64,000 nucleotides of DNA, taken from Hemileia vastatrix. Lineage: Eukaryota; Basidiomycota; Pucciniomycetes; Pucciniales; Zaghouaniaceae. The stretch covers positions 28,738,606 to 28,802,605 of the forward strand of contig JASXTE010000001.1 of assembly GCA_030280995.1 (NCBI GenBank), given 5' to 3'. Numbering within the stretch: the stretch's first letter is position 1; every line of letters begins with the position of its first letter. The position numbers and the translations under genes are program-made. Positions 48,201-58,751 of this stretch are shown one piece after another. The notes under the pieces were generated by a model. It ran no database searches and was not told the origin of the DNA. It saw only the letters and a program-made list of their open reading frames with translations.

Positions 48201-50482
48201 GCCACTTTGTCATCAGCATGCTCCTCTGTTTGTTCTACAAGATTTATCTTCTTGTCACAAACATGGCCTTTCTGACAAGGCTTGTTGCCCTTGAAGCAAG
48301 TGTTTGTTGCATACTTCTGTGGTGAAACAGGGGCAAAAGGCTTACCAACCTTTTCCAGAGGTTTCTGTTGGTAAGTGGAGGGTTTCTCCAAAGGGGTCCT
48401 AGGAATGAATCTTCTGGCATCATACTTATTGTTTGGAAGTATCTCATTGCAAGTATTGATGAAAGACAATGGTTCTTTGGAAAACTCAGTCCTAGCCACT
48501 ATCAAGTCTCTCAGAGACATTGGTAATTTATAGAGGATCCTGTCCTTCCATAAATCAAACTCCATATTTGGGTCCATTGCCCTTAAGATTTTTACAAGTT
48601 TCATTAAAAACTCAATAGTTTTATCAGTAGAAGAGCTATATCTAGTTTCCTAATACTGCCTTTGTTGAGCCATTCTGAACTTGGAGCCACCAAATTGTGC
48701 TTTAATTAATTTCTTCCAATCCTCCCATGAGTATTCATTCCCATCCAGGAGAACAGATTCATACCACATCAGGGCAACATTAGTGAACAAAGAAATTAAC
48801 TTGGACACAATTTCCTCATCTGGGAGTTTGTAACAATTTTTTAAGTTATCAATTCTGCAAATAAATTGTTGCCAATCAGAGGAAGAATCACCATCAAATG
48901 TTCGGTACTGGTCAAGTTTTGGCCAATTCTTTTGATTTGAAGGAGTCTCCTTAGTACTAGCTTTTTTCTGAGTAAGAAGCAGCTGCAATTTCTCTAATTG
49001 TGCTGAAATCTCATTCTTTAATCCTTCTGTTGCAGATCCTGGTGCATCATCAGTTTTTGATGGAAACTCAGTGTTATCAACAGGTATTTCTGGAGCTATT
49101 TTTACTTTAGATGAACTAGCCACAGGTACTATTTGAGCATCCTGCACTATATGTTCCTTCACAGAAATTTCAGAATATTTTTGGTCATTTAACAATGAGT
49201 TCAATTTTTCTTTAATGGTTGTTAGTCTTGTTTTCATTCTTGGAAGACTAGATAAACTCTCATTGATAGTTGCAAAAGATAACTGATTTTTATTTTGAAA
49301 AGATGACAAATGGTCATTCAACCTTTTCAGATTTATCTTATCTATCTCCACCTCCTGGCAATAGGCAGACACAGTATCTTTTAGTTTAGACAAATCATTT
49401 TTTATATTTTGCCATAAAGCAACTTTCTTTTCATGGGTTGCTTTGTAATGAGACAATTCATCAGAGACTCTCTGTGATTCACTTCTTAATGCTTGATAAC
49501 CCTGATCAGTTAACAAACTATTATATCTCTGAGTCAATTGCATATTGTTCATTATATGATTTTGCTTGGCAATAATATCTCTCAAGTACTCATCATTAAT
49601 TCTTGCTACATCTGGAGTGTTTCTTAATAAGGAAACTGAGTAACGTTCCAGACTCTCATAGAACTCAGGGTCAAGAGTTTCATCAATTACAGCCATGTCA
49701 GGGTTTATCATTGAGGTAGCAATTAAAAGTAATGGATTGGATACATGAGAAATCTGTCTACTTCTCCCAGCCTCTACTGGTCTCAAGGTGTCTTCTTCCC
49801 TCTCAGATTTACCTGAAAGAACAGAATCAGACACAAGAAAAGGCACTTGAGAATCAATAGAGGGACGTACCAGGGTTTTCTGGGTATCACCATATTGGGC
49901 TTTCTTCTTCTTTTGCCTCCTTGATAGGGGTGGGGAGGAGTGGGGTTGACCTGGGTGGGCCTTGATGGACCTGCCTGAGGTAACTGATGCTGATTTTGAG
50001 ACAGGTAGTCCCACTGAGTGTTTAGCCAGTCCCACTGCCACTTGGACACTTCCACCTTCTCTTGGCACTGGGGAGCCAATTGTTGTTGATCCCTGGGAGG
50101 AAGAGGTTTCTTCTTCTCTTGGAGAAAAGTATCTGTTCTTCTCACCTTTTCTTCCAAAGCATCTACCCTTACCTTTAGTCTCAAGTTTTCTGTCCTTAAC
50201 TCCTTTATGTGATTAGACAGATTCTTTACCTGCTGAGACAATGGCATCTTTTTTATCCTGAAGCCTTTTGGAAGCTCTTCTGGTGGGTTTATCATAGGCT
50301 TCAGATCCTTAGTCGTGTCCACTAGGATTTCTACTTCTTCTATCTCTACATCCTGTTTGGGGAAAGGATTTATTAGTTTGAGAAATTCTTCTTGTTAAAG
50401 GAGAACTTACAGAAGTAGGCTCATCATAATCAATTAAGTCTAGTTCTTCTTAACGTGCAGCAGAACCACTTTGGTCAGTCAT
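45252..50482 (-). pseudogene. E gag-pol, main part
   Basis: It is read on the minus strand from ATG 50482 (MTDQSGSAAR, then TAA). A 58-nt intron-like segment at 50410-50353 (GTAAGT...AAACAG) is followed by an alternative frame open to 49783. The Gag frame is open from 50068 to 48650 and ends in the TAG shared with B2 (QRQY). The zinc knuckle reads CFKGNKPCQK, with the second Cys lost as in B2. Protease QDSGAGGNVVSE, RT YIDD near 46895, RNase H TDAS near 46450 and the integrase finger are readable, with frame breaks near 47870, 46385, 45600 and 45360. D interrupts the integrase at 45252. Better preserved than B1, but not functional. Confidence 0.9.
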
Positions 50483-50587
50483 TTTAAGATTCTACTAAAA
50501 TGAAGAAAAGAGACAATAAGATTACTTAGTCTTTATTTTTGATTTTTTTTAAAAAATAAAATAAAATAAATAAAAAAAATCTTTTTC

Positions 50588-51165
50588 AGGATAAAAATCA
50601 ACTTAAATAAAATTAATTTATTAATAAAAAAAAATTTAAAACCAGGATTATAATATAATCAACTGTAGAAATAAATTAGAATTTTTATTAAAAACTTTAA
50701 ATAATTATTTTCAGGATTTAAATCAACTAATTTATTTCCAGGACTTATTGTCAACTGAAGTAATCAAATATGAAACTTTATTAATTTAACAAAATTTTAT
50801 TAAACTGATAACTTAACTACCAGGACTTAAAGTCAACTGAAGTAATTAAGTATAAATTTTTTATTTTTAAATTTTATTAAGCTTGATCACTTAATTACCA
50901 GGACTTAATGTTAACTGAAATAATTAAATATGAGTTTTATTAATTAAAATATTTATTGAATTACCAGGACTTAAAGTCAACTGAAGTAATTAAATATTAA
51001 TTATATATTAATTAAAAATATTATTGTCAGGACAATTTGTCAACTGGAACAATTAATCAGGACAAATTTCAACTGAAAAGATTATAATAATTAATATTAA
51101 AATTTAATTATTTTATTACTTCTGGGACTAAGAACACTTATTGCTCTATTATGGTCAACCAGGAA
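50588..51165 (-). repeat. E leader array of CAGTTGAC-N5-GTCCTGGT motifs
   Basis: On the plus strand the motif reads CAGGAC, five bases, GTCAACTGAA. Copies are near 50588, 50643, 50714, 50741, 50821, 50900, 50967, 51029 and 51058, with weaker ones at the ends. Spacing is about 30-80 bp. Several are palindromic in the core (GACTTTAAGTC). The array lies between the primer-binding side and the Gag start, in the untranslated leader. Confidence 0.8.
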
Positions 51166-51385
51166 AAATAAAAAAAAATATAATAATACAAATAAAATCC
51201 AATTACCAGGCACCTCCCCCTGTAAAATGAGCAAATTAATGCCACTTACAGAGTGCTGAGTAAAAGGAAATACGTAGCAAATGAAGAGTGAAGAGTAACC
51301 CACAATAGTAATATCAATAATTACCACGATATATACGACGTTTAGTCAGTATATGAACTTAATTTTTGGAGCGTGGTTCAATTCC

Positions 51386-52886
51386 TGTCAGCCTGTATAT
51401 CTCCAGGACTGAGTAAAAAGTAATTATAAGTTATGTTAAACACATGAACTATACATGGGAATAATAAATAAGAGTACACAAATAGTATACATAAGTAAAA
51501 TTATGATAATACACAAAAAATGCCATTATAACACCTTATATACACGCATATATCCACCTTTTATAGGTCTTATGTACTTAATATTAAGTTGGAATATGTT
51601 AAGGTAATCTTAAGAACCTTAAGTATAAGGCTACATAATTTTTAAGTACACTTAAAGCTGTTATATTCATTGTTTTATGCAAAAAACAAGAAATGCGCTT
51701 TATTTCACTTAAAAGTTGACTATATGCGCTATAAAATTGAGAATATCAAAATTGCGCTTTGACAGATCAATTGGGCTCATTTAGAACTATTGATTTGGCT
51801 ATTTAAATGCATAAAAATAACACTTTTCAAATTTGGTGTTTTTTATGCCAGAAATGGCTTCTGTGTACTGGCCACATACTGCCTGCTTTTTTCCCGTGTG
51901 AATAGCTTCATTTTTAGCAAAGTTAGCTTTTTCACACTATAATTACCCCACATTCTACGCCCACTGTGGGGAAACACACTAAAATAGGCGACAGGCGCTT
52001 ATTTAGTGTCCTAGCTTAATTAATAATGCATTGACCTTGTTTATATGCACTAATTTCATTAATAACCTCACTCTTGGCACTTTATTTCATCACCACGCTT
52101 AAATTCGCCTAATTTTAGTCAAGGATTTACCCGTGCAAGAGCCTGCCAAGAACTGCATGTAGTTACCTCACATCTCACGCTCTTTTTTAAGTTTTTGGGT
52201 GGTTTCTCAGTCAATTTTGGTTATTTTTGAATGGGAATTTCACGTAGTATAATGTCAGGATTAGCCCCATTATTTCTACAGTCAATCCCCCTTATTATTA
52301 AGCTATTATTAACCTTAAAAAGTCTCCTTTAGTCTTTAATATTATTGTTTTATACGCATATACTCTCTTTTTGTCTTTTTCTTTAATTTTGATGGATTTC
52401 CCTTATTATTACAGGATTTTGGCGGGTGTTACTCTTCTAATTATGTCATGGGTTACTGGGAATGTTGATGGGCATGTCTATTAGTTGTTTAGAGGCGTCA
52501 TTAACTGTGTATTGGGTGGTACATCAAGGGAATCATTGGGGAACTCAGTGTGTATAAAAGGAGGAGGTTTTTGGGTTGTATTTCTTCATTCTTTATCATT
52601 ACAATTTAACCAATATAACCAATCCAATTACAATACATATCAATTAGTACTTTTATAAGACTTTTGAATAGTATCTGGATTTATATAATCTATTTTTCTA
52701 CCAACTATAAAGATTGTAAGCCATATATAAGAATAGTGAGAATTATATTACTGAGACCTTTATATTTGATTATATTTTACAACTTAGTGGATTAGAACTA
52801 CAGTATTCATATAGGACCATTAAAATCTTCTAGACAACTGACTATTTAAGCTAGTTCACGTCCTTGTACTTGACCTTAGCCTGACA
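51386..52886 (+). repeat. Solo LTR F (1501 bp) in the leader of E
   Basis: It starts TGTCAGCCTGTATATCTCCAG and ends CCTTAGCCTGACA, and is flanked by the target duplication ATTCC (51381-51385 and 52887-52891), with no internal sequence. TATAAAAGGAGGAGG near 52554 is a likely TATA region, and CTTCTAGAC occurs near the end as in the other families. It is related to LTR G at the right edge (AGGACTGAGTA... near the start). The insertion point lies within the B-box-like GGTTCAATTCC of the E leader. Confidence 0.9.
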
Positions 52887-52891
52887 ATTCC

Positions 52892-53039
52892 CGTTTGCAG
52901 CAAAAATTTTTGTCACATGACGTATGACGTTCGTTGTTTTCTCGATCTCTCGTCCTTTACAGGTACTCGCACACCGATGGTCCCCTCGATTACACCTCAA
53001 ATATTGTTGCTCCGTCAATAATTCGGAAAGGCCCTCAAT
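52892..53039 (-). other. E leader next to its 5' LTR
   Basis: On the minus strand, after the LTR, come ATTGAGGGCCTTTCC (primer-binding region), then the GC-richer block also present in B1 and B2, then the tRNA-like motif that F interrupts. No coding sequence. Confidence 0.7.
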
Positions 53040-53834
53040 TGTCAAGGTACGCTTTTGGTCTAGAAGATTTGGTACAAAGTTTCTACAAGGATTTTAAGGA
53101 TTCAAATGAACTCTCAAAAATTTGTACATATTTCTTAATCTAAGTGATTTGTTACTCAAATATAAGAGGTAGGTTTTAAATATTGATATAATTTATTGAT
53201 TAGAATCACGCTCTTGTAACTACTAATGTGATAAAATATAAAAATATGTATTGTGTTGTAAATAGTAATAATAAAGTAAGGTGATAAAAAGAATGGTTTG
53301 AAAAGCACAAAATCAGAGGCCTTTTATAGGCAAAATATGAGAAAATACAATGTAAGGAATTTACACCATCTACTGTGAGTGTGAGAGAAAAGAATGACAA
53401 GAAAAAGGAGTACATAAATGACATAAGAAAGTAACAAATTAGTACGTCAACAAGGTCATCAAATTTATTAGCAACAAAGTTTGAATTCCTTGGACTGTCA
53501 CAATTATTACACAATAAATAATCAATTACATTACTTTCACGGGATTACAGATCTCTCACTGAGGTAATATAATTGTTTTAAAGTTTTTATATTATAAATT
53601 TATAATTAATTTTACTCCCTTTGACATATACTTTTGAGCACGGTGTTAGGGAGTAAAATTGTAAGGGACATTTTATTTATATTATTTATTTATACTACTT
53701 ATTGTACTTAACTTTAGTTAATTGTAAGTACTACTTAAGTAAATAAATAATTATTATGAAGAAGAAAAGGCGTGGCTTCAACTCAGTAAAATAGTTAATT
53801 ATTTTACCGGGTAAGTCTAGTAGCCTGGCTGACA
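53040..53834 (-). repeat. Element E 5' LTR
   Basis: The LTR is 795 bp and is the partner of 34485-35279. It is followed by TTATT, the target duplication. Confidence 0.93.
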
Positions 53835-53839
53835 TTATT

Positions 53840-53959
53840 TGAGTAAAAAATCTTTAAAAGATAAGTAAAATACGTACCAAGTCTGAATCCTCTGAAACCC
53901 AGTGTTGCCGTCCTTGGACCTCCTTGAGAAATCTTCTAGACTTGAAGGACGGCCCAACA
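53840..53959 (+). repeat. Remnant of the B2 3' LTR, part after element E
   Basis: This continues the LTR broken at 34484: TGAGTAAAAAATCTTTAAAAG...CTTCTAGACTTGAAGGACGGCCCAACA. It ends at 53959 and is followed by GTAAG, the target duplication of B2. Confidence 0.85.
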
Positions 53960-53964
53960 GTAAG

Positions 53965-54298
53965 TGTTATTTTTAAATAAGTAATTTGAATTTCTTGTAT
54001 ATATTTATTTTTATTTTAATATTAAATTTTTTTTCAATATTAAATTTTTATTTTAATATTTATTTTTATTTCTCTTAACCTGTCATTGAGCACGGTGTTA
54101 GAAAATAAAAATATAAGGGACATTCTAATATTAATTTTAATTATTTAATAACTTTACCTTTTTGTAATCAGTTAATTTATTATAAGTAAATTTAATGTAA
54201 ATATATTATAATTAATAAAAATAAAAATAATAAGGTGTGGCTTCATCCCAGTAAATAATTAATTATTTTACTGGGTAAGTCTAGCAGCCTGGCTGACA
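53965..54298 (-). repeat. Solo LTR H, right part (U3 side)
   Basis: It completes the LTR started at 15653. It reads to CTAGCAGCCTGGCTGACA at 54298 and is followed by GTAAC, the H target duplication. The U3 is of the A type (GTGTGGCTTCATCC). Confidence 0.9.
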
Positions 54299-54303
54299 GT
54301 AAC

Positions 54304-54805
54304 CCTCGAGAATTCTTTATTGTAATGCCTACTCTAGCAGAAATGTGGGCTATTTCTATTGTAAGATATTTTAATTTTTTAATTGATTTTTTTTCTACAC
54401 TTATTAGTGGTTTTTAAATTTTAGCAATCAAATCCTTTGGAAGTTACACATTTGGTACCTCCAAAGACTCTGTTTTTTAGATTTGAACGTCGTAAACGTG
54501 GTGGGAACACTGGAAGTTCAGTTGCAGGGGACCTTTTATCTGGTCAGAGAGCTGCAGTGTTGGAAGCAGTCGCTTCTTTTTTAGGTTCTTCATTTAGTGC
54601 AATGAGACAAGGCTCTGCTGTTCAAGAAAAGAGAGAGAACTCTCAACTGCCTTCTTCTGAATGCAATGATAGTGAAGGCAGAAATTTGTTGGATGTTTTT
54701 AAATTTGCAAAAGTCAATCCATGCAATGAAGATCTATTGGAAGGTTTGGACAAGTTAAATCTGATGCATTGGTCATTCTTTAAAGATTTTACTGCTCTGA
54801 ATTAG
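54304..54805 (+). pseudogene. Pseudogene X, 3' half (unrecognised protein)
   Basis: It resumes in frame from 15652 after removing H and one GTAAC copy: PREFFIVMPTLAEMWAISI, a 64-nt intron (54361-54424, GTAAGA...TTTTAG), then QSNPLEVTHLVPPKTLFFRF with a basic patch FERRKR. The last exon (54425-54805) is open and ends in TAG at 54803-54805. The C-terminal part includes SVAGDLLSGQRAAVLEAVAS and a final FFKDFTALN. I recognise no domain. The phase-0 splice junctions and the clean in-frame join across the insertion support a real former gene. Confidence 0.6.
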
Positions 54806-54901
54806 TAGATATTGGCATTCCTGTAGCCTTTGCATGTGCATTTGTGTGTAAATGCAAACCATATGGAGCACATCTTCGTTTTATGTACTTAGACATCCTA
54901 T

Positions 54902-54977
54902 ATAACCTGTGGACATGGCATCCTGAGACTCCGGTTCTTTCCGGAGCCCTGAGTGCTGATACCGTGCCACAGGTTAT
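54902..54977. other. Nested inverted repeat (stem-loop) after pseudogene X
   Basis: ATAACCTGTGG (54902-54912) pairs perfectly with CCACAGGTTAT (54967-54977). Inside, CTCCGG (54929-54934) and CCGGAG (54941-54946) form a second hairpin with a six-base loop. It lies about 100 bases after the X stop and 93 bases before the next ORF. It could be a 3' UTR structure, a small structured RNA or a repeat relic. No known RNA family is recognised. Confidence 0.5.
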
Positions 54978-55069
54978 GGGCTGTTCCCGCACGTGAATAA
55001 ATATCAGTGTTTTTGACTTCCACCTTGTTAGCACAAGAGCAGCAAGAGTAAAAGAAAGACCCCCAGCGC

Positions 55070-55453
55070 ATGTCTGAGCAAGACTTACCAAATTCCAGCG
55101 CTGGTAAATCCAAAATGAAATCATCCCGACCCATCTCTGATTGCAAACTCCGCAATCTCAGTATTTCCCCGCCCATATCTTCTTCTTCTCAATCCCGATC
55201 TACTTCCCCCCATTCAACCCTAAAATCTGGACCCACCTTACCTACTATTCTAATCTCACACGATTCTTCACCAATGGCTGCACCACCCTCACCTACCCCA
55301 TCAACCGCAACACTTTCCCCTTCCCCTGCCCCCCCAGCTACTGTCTCCCCGCCAATCACCCCAGCAGCAGCCATGAGTGCTGATCCATTTGCGGATGTTG
55401 AGCGCAGGCAAATATTTTATCTAAATTTCTCTGCTATTTTTTATCAGATTTGA
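55070..55453 (+). CDS. Ser/Pro/Thr-rich hypothetical ORF, probably a first exon
   Basis: The frame has 127 codons, starting MSEQDLPNSS. It is dominated by Ser, Pro, Thr and Ala (for example STATLSPSPAPPATVSPP), with no signal peptide or membrane segment, so it looks disordered. Base composition is richer in G+C than its surroundings, as expected for a host exon. The last ~13 residues (IFYLNFSAIF) look like non-coding sequence, so the real exon probably ends near 55410. A Tc1-like transposon begins soon after and may have split the gene. A possible later exon is at 57134-57249. Function unknown. Confidence 0.4.
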   Translation: MSEQDLPNSSAGKSKMKSSRPISDCKLRNLSISPPISSSSQSRSTSPHSTLKSGPTLPTILISHDSSPMAAPPSPTPSTATLSPSPAPPATVSPPITPAAAMSADPFADVERRQIFYLNFSAIFYQI

Positions 55454-55506
55454 TGACTAGAAAAATGTGCATGAGAATTATAAATATTTATATTAAGATC
55501 ATGTTA

Positions 55507-56580
55507 TTAAGCAATAACTCCTGTTCCCCGAAACAAATTTCTCATCATAATTGGAGTGAATTTCACCTTTGCCCGACCAAGAATTAAATCCTCATCTTCA
55601 GGACCACCTGTCAGCTTGACATGATATTTGAGAGTTGACTTTAAGACAGCAAAACGTTTTTCTATAGGGTTATAATCAGGGTAGTAAGCAGGTAAATACA
55701 CTAATTTACAACTCCTCCTTGCAAAAATCTCAGCTATTCTTCCTCCATGATGAAATGACGAGTTGTCTAGCACCAAAACACTATTTGGTTTTGGGTATGT
55801 CTGCATTGTTGGCATTTACAGGCATAGAAACCAAGGTATCAGTAATTTTGCCTGTGCAGAAATAAAAGAAATATTAAATGTACCAAAATTCTTTCTAAAA
55901 AGAATTCAAAATGAAAATGAGTGACTATTTCTTGTTGGATCATGCAGCCTACCAAGCCAGAGAGTGAGACGCCAGGTATAATGTTGAATCATGTAGTTTG
56001 TTTGACCTGAGGTATTCTTTTAGTTTGTTTGCCTTTAGTTGACCACTCAGGGTCACAAGTTGCACCTTCAATCGAGATCCCAGACTTGTCTTATTTAATT
56101 TATAAAAATAATTAGTAATTAGAAAAATTCAAAAAGAAAAAAAAATTACACACCCGTAAACACCAAACAAGTGGGATCAATCCTTGCAATCACAGAGAAA
56201 TATCTTGCTTGTTGAATATCACATCAGGCAGGGTTTACTTTTTGTGTTTTCTTTTTAGTCAGATTAAGATGTTCAACCAATTCAGTTGCAATTGTTGATC
56301 TTGAGACCTCTACACCATGTTGCTCCAATAATTTTGCTAGGAGCTCATCTTGATACAAAGTGGGATCTTGTGTTACTAAGTTAAGAATAAATTGCCGATG
56401 TTCCTCATCTAGCTTGAATGGAGCCCCACGTTTAAGGTAAGTATCAGGATCAGTGATAACAGCTTTTGTTCTTTTGTACAAATTCATCCACCGACACAAA
56501 GAATTTGGATGAATTTGTGTCAAATATTTCTCATTTACTTCTTTCAATGATTTGCCTTTCAAAGCATCCATTACTACCAA
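55507..56580 (-). pseudogene. Tc1/mariner-type transposase, decayed
   Basis: The N-terminal part (56580-56224) has the two helix-turn-helix DNA-binding regions typical of the family: MDALKGKSLKEV...NSLCRWMNLYKR, then FKLDEEHRQFILNLV. The middle (about 56220-55816) holds ARYFSVIARIDPTCLVFTG, which corresponds to the first catalytic Asp region, and intron-like gaps with frame breaks. The C-terminal part (55815-55507) has SVLVLDNSSFHHGG (second catalytic Asp) and LPAYYPDYNPIEKRFAVLKS (YSPDLNPIE-like, with the third acidic residue). In-frame stops in the middle mean it is not functional as read. Upstream is a 5' region shared with 14407-14815. Confidence 0.8.
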
Positions 56581-57045
56581 AATTTTTTAATTAATACTAT
56601 ATTTTATATATGGAATATTACTAGCAAAAAAAAGAATGAAAAAAAAGAATGAAAAAAAGAAGAAAAAGAAACTCACGGTCAACTGTGTTGGTTGGGGAAA
56701 AAATTTGTGAGAAGGGTAAACGCCAAATAAGACAGTCAAGAGGCAGAGCAAGAATTGAGTTAGATGTGATACCTGGAAGAAAAGAAAAAAATGAGAATGA
56801 GAACAAGAATGAAATGGGGGGATAAGAAATCATTTGATGGTGAAATTGGGGCATCTTGGTTGGGAAAATCACACGTCAGAAAAAAAAAAGACATCTAATG
56901 TTGGAAAGTTGCGGCTGGGTTGGCCTCCAGCCGGTATGATTTGACAGTACAAAAAAGTGGCAGCCGGGAGAAAAAAGTAGCAATTATTTTTGCAAAATCA
57001 CCAAGCTTTGCTGACTTGGCTGTATCAGTTTATGTTTTTATATCT
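56581..57045 (-). mobile_element. 5' region and terminal end of the Tc1-like transposon
   Basis: On the minus strand: TACAGCCAAGTCAGCAAAGC (end sequence after a TA, as expected for Tc1/mariner), promoter-like sequence, an untranslated exon ending CACAGTTGACC, donor GTGAGTT, a T-rich stretch and the transposase start. It matches 14407-14815. I did not find the matching inverted end on the transposase side, so the right border is uncertain. Confidence 0.65.
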
Positions 57046-57133
57046 TTTTCATAGTTGGTGATATTTATTTTTTATACTCCACACTGGTTTCTCAGTATGA
57101 GTTGGCAGTTTCACTCAATGTTTTTATTCCCAG

Positions 57134-57249
57134 GGAGCGGTTGAAGTGATTAATTGTGCTTTGTTGAATTCAGAGACAACGATGCAGCTACTTGGTTCAT
57201 GGGCGTGGCAAAAGACTATCTCTTTGCAGGCAGTATCAGTTTTTTGGAG
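57134..57249 (+). other. Possible host exon
   Basis: A 116-nt open segment lies between TTATTCCCAG and GTGATT: GAVEVINCALLNSETTMQLL, then GSWAWQKTISLQAVSVFWR. It has good acceptor and acceptable donor signals. It may belong to the ORF at 55070 across the Tc1 insertion, but the splice phases I tried do not join cleanly. Weak call. Confidence 0.25.
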
Positions 57250-57471
57250 GTGATTTCAATAACCTATTTTAACCTAAGCCTTGTGGATTTTAACCTTCCC
57301 CACCCAACATTTTCTCCATGAGTTACTGAATTTGTGAAATTTATGGAGTATTGGACACTTTGTTTAACTCATCACCAGAAAGAACATCCAACAATTCATT
57401 GCCTGATTATCCATTCTCAAAAAAAAAAAATTAAACTCTCCATCCATTCACATCCTTTAATTGTTCCTGTT

Positions 57472-58751
57472 ATGTGCTCTTCCCCACTGATCTCCCTTCT
57501 TTCCCCTTCTCTTGCCCAATCTCTCGCTCTTAGTCTCATCTCTGCGGCTCGTGAATCTGATATTCGTGCTCTTCATCTCATCTTGCAACATCCTGAATTA
57601 CCTTCCCCTTCCCTTCAAGATGATGATGGCTGGACTGCTTTGCACCATGCCGCCGAAGTTGGCTCTTTAGATGCTGTCACAACTCTCCTTCAAGCAGGCG
57701 CCCTCTGTACCATCACTGATCAATTGGGCCAAGTAACTCATTCTTCCCACTTTTTCAAAATATCCCAAACACAATCACCTCATCAATGTTTTTAAAATCT
57801 TATCCAGACTCCCGGCGATGTCGCTTTCTCCTTAAACTATGTCGACATTTATCAAAGTATGTTGGATGAAGGCTTCAGAGCTGAGTTACTCAGGCTCGCC
57901 ATCGGCGCAACCAACCCATCTTCAACTCCAACTGGTCTCCCTGAATCTGATAATGATACATTCCTCAACTCAAAAATATCATATTCCGTCAGTTCAACAG
58001 GCCAACCACTGTGTATGGATGACCATGGTAATGCGGTCATGCTTGGATGGGAACATCACATTATGTCTAAAACTGCCCAAGCTCTGTTTGGTCGCCATAA
58101 TCCCTCCACTCACTCTACTTTGTCCGCATTGAATGTAGGGTTTGGGTTAGGCTTGGTTGACACCGAGTTCCAAAAGTTTCATCCTGCACATCATGTTATC
58201 ATTGAGGCTCATCCAGACGTCTTGAGATATATGAAGCAACAAGGCTGGTATAATAAACCTGGTGTAGAAATCTTTGAAGGTCGCTGGCAAGATTATTTAC
58301 AGTCTCTCGAATCAAATCCTGCCAAAACAACCGAATTTGACATCATTTACTGGGATACTTTTTCTGAAGACTATTCATCATTCAAAACTTGGCTCAACGC
58401 TTTGTTTGGCTTGTTGCGTTCTCCGGAATCGTGTTTTTCTTGGTTTCACGGTATGCAATGTTGCTCAGTCGTCTGGCTTATGTTGTCTAGCTAAATTTAA
58501 TATCTGCGGTTTCCATGTTTCTTTTTCTATCCATTTACTTTATATATCTAGGTTTCGGTGCAACATCGCGCCTTATATATGATTTGTACACTCTGATAAC
58601 AGAAATGGATTTGAGAGATGCAGGCTTCAAAGCTAAATGGTTTGAAGTAGCGGTACCTGACGGTGGCGAAGCTGTTTGGGAGGGCGTGAAACGCAGATAC
58701 TGGGACATACCTTGTCCGTATCGTTTACCAGTCGCTATGATGGATGTGTAA
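57472..58751 (+). CDS. RMT2: Protein arginine N-methyltransferase 2 (RMT2 family)
   Basis: The model has three exons: 57472-57732, 57808-58450 and 58552-58751, with introns GTAACT...ATCCAG (75 nt) and GTATGC...ATCTAG (101 nt). RMT2 in fungi transfers methyl groups from S-adenosylmethionine to the delta nitrogen of an arginine, in yeast on ribosomal protein L12. The N-terminal part has ankyrin repeats (DDDGWTALHHAAEVGSLDAV, TLLQAGA). The C-terminal part is the Rossmann methyltransferase: SAM motif LNVGFGLGLVD, acidic strand end HVIIEAHPDVL, then IIYWDTFSEDY and CFSWFHG crossing intron 2. It ends IPCPYRLPVAMMDV and TAA at 58749. The start at 57472 (MCSSPLISLL) is preferred to the in-frame ATG at 57334 because the extra residues look like UTR. 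Frames join perfectly, so it is likely functional. Confidence 0.92.

Larger units (their letters stand above)
34485..53834 (-). mobile_element. Element E: minus-strand Ty3/gypsy chromovirus carrying D and F
   Basis: It has LTRs of 795 bp at both ends and the target duplication TTATT (34480-34484 and 53835-53839). E's own sequence is 34485-36063, 45252-51385 and 52892-53834. Element D interrupts its integrase region and solo LTR F interrupts its leader. The coding part has few lesions compared with B1. It shares specific defects with B2. Confidence 0.92.
16124..53959 (+). mobile_element. Element B2: Ty3/gypsy chromovirus carrying nested insertions C, E, D and F
   Basis: The outer ends TGTCAGCC (16124) and CCCAACA (53959) are flanked by GTAAG. 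B2's own sequence is 16124-23737, 33145-33454, 34247-34484 and 53840-53959. Element C interrupts its pol, and element E interrupts its 3' LTR. The terminal LTRs are not matched copies: the 5' LTR ends in the TAGACCAAAG type, while the outer 3' end is of the TAGACTTGAAGG type. A complete extra LTR (33455-34246) sits just inside. Recombination between LTRs has therefore reshaped the element. Confidence 0.8.

Noticed and set aside
53206..53514. 102-codon minus-strand ORF present in both E LTRs (also 34651-34959)
   Set aside because: Part of the LTR; preserved because the two LTRs are copies. No similarity to a protein family.
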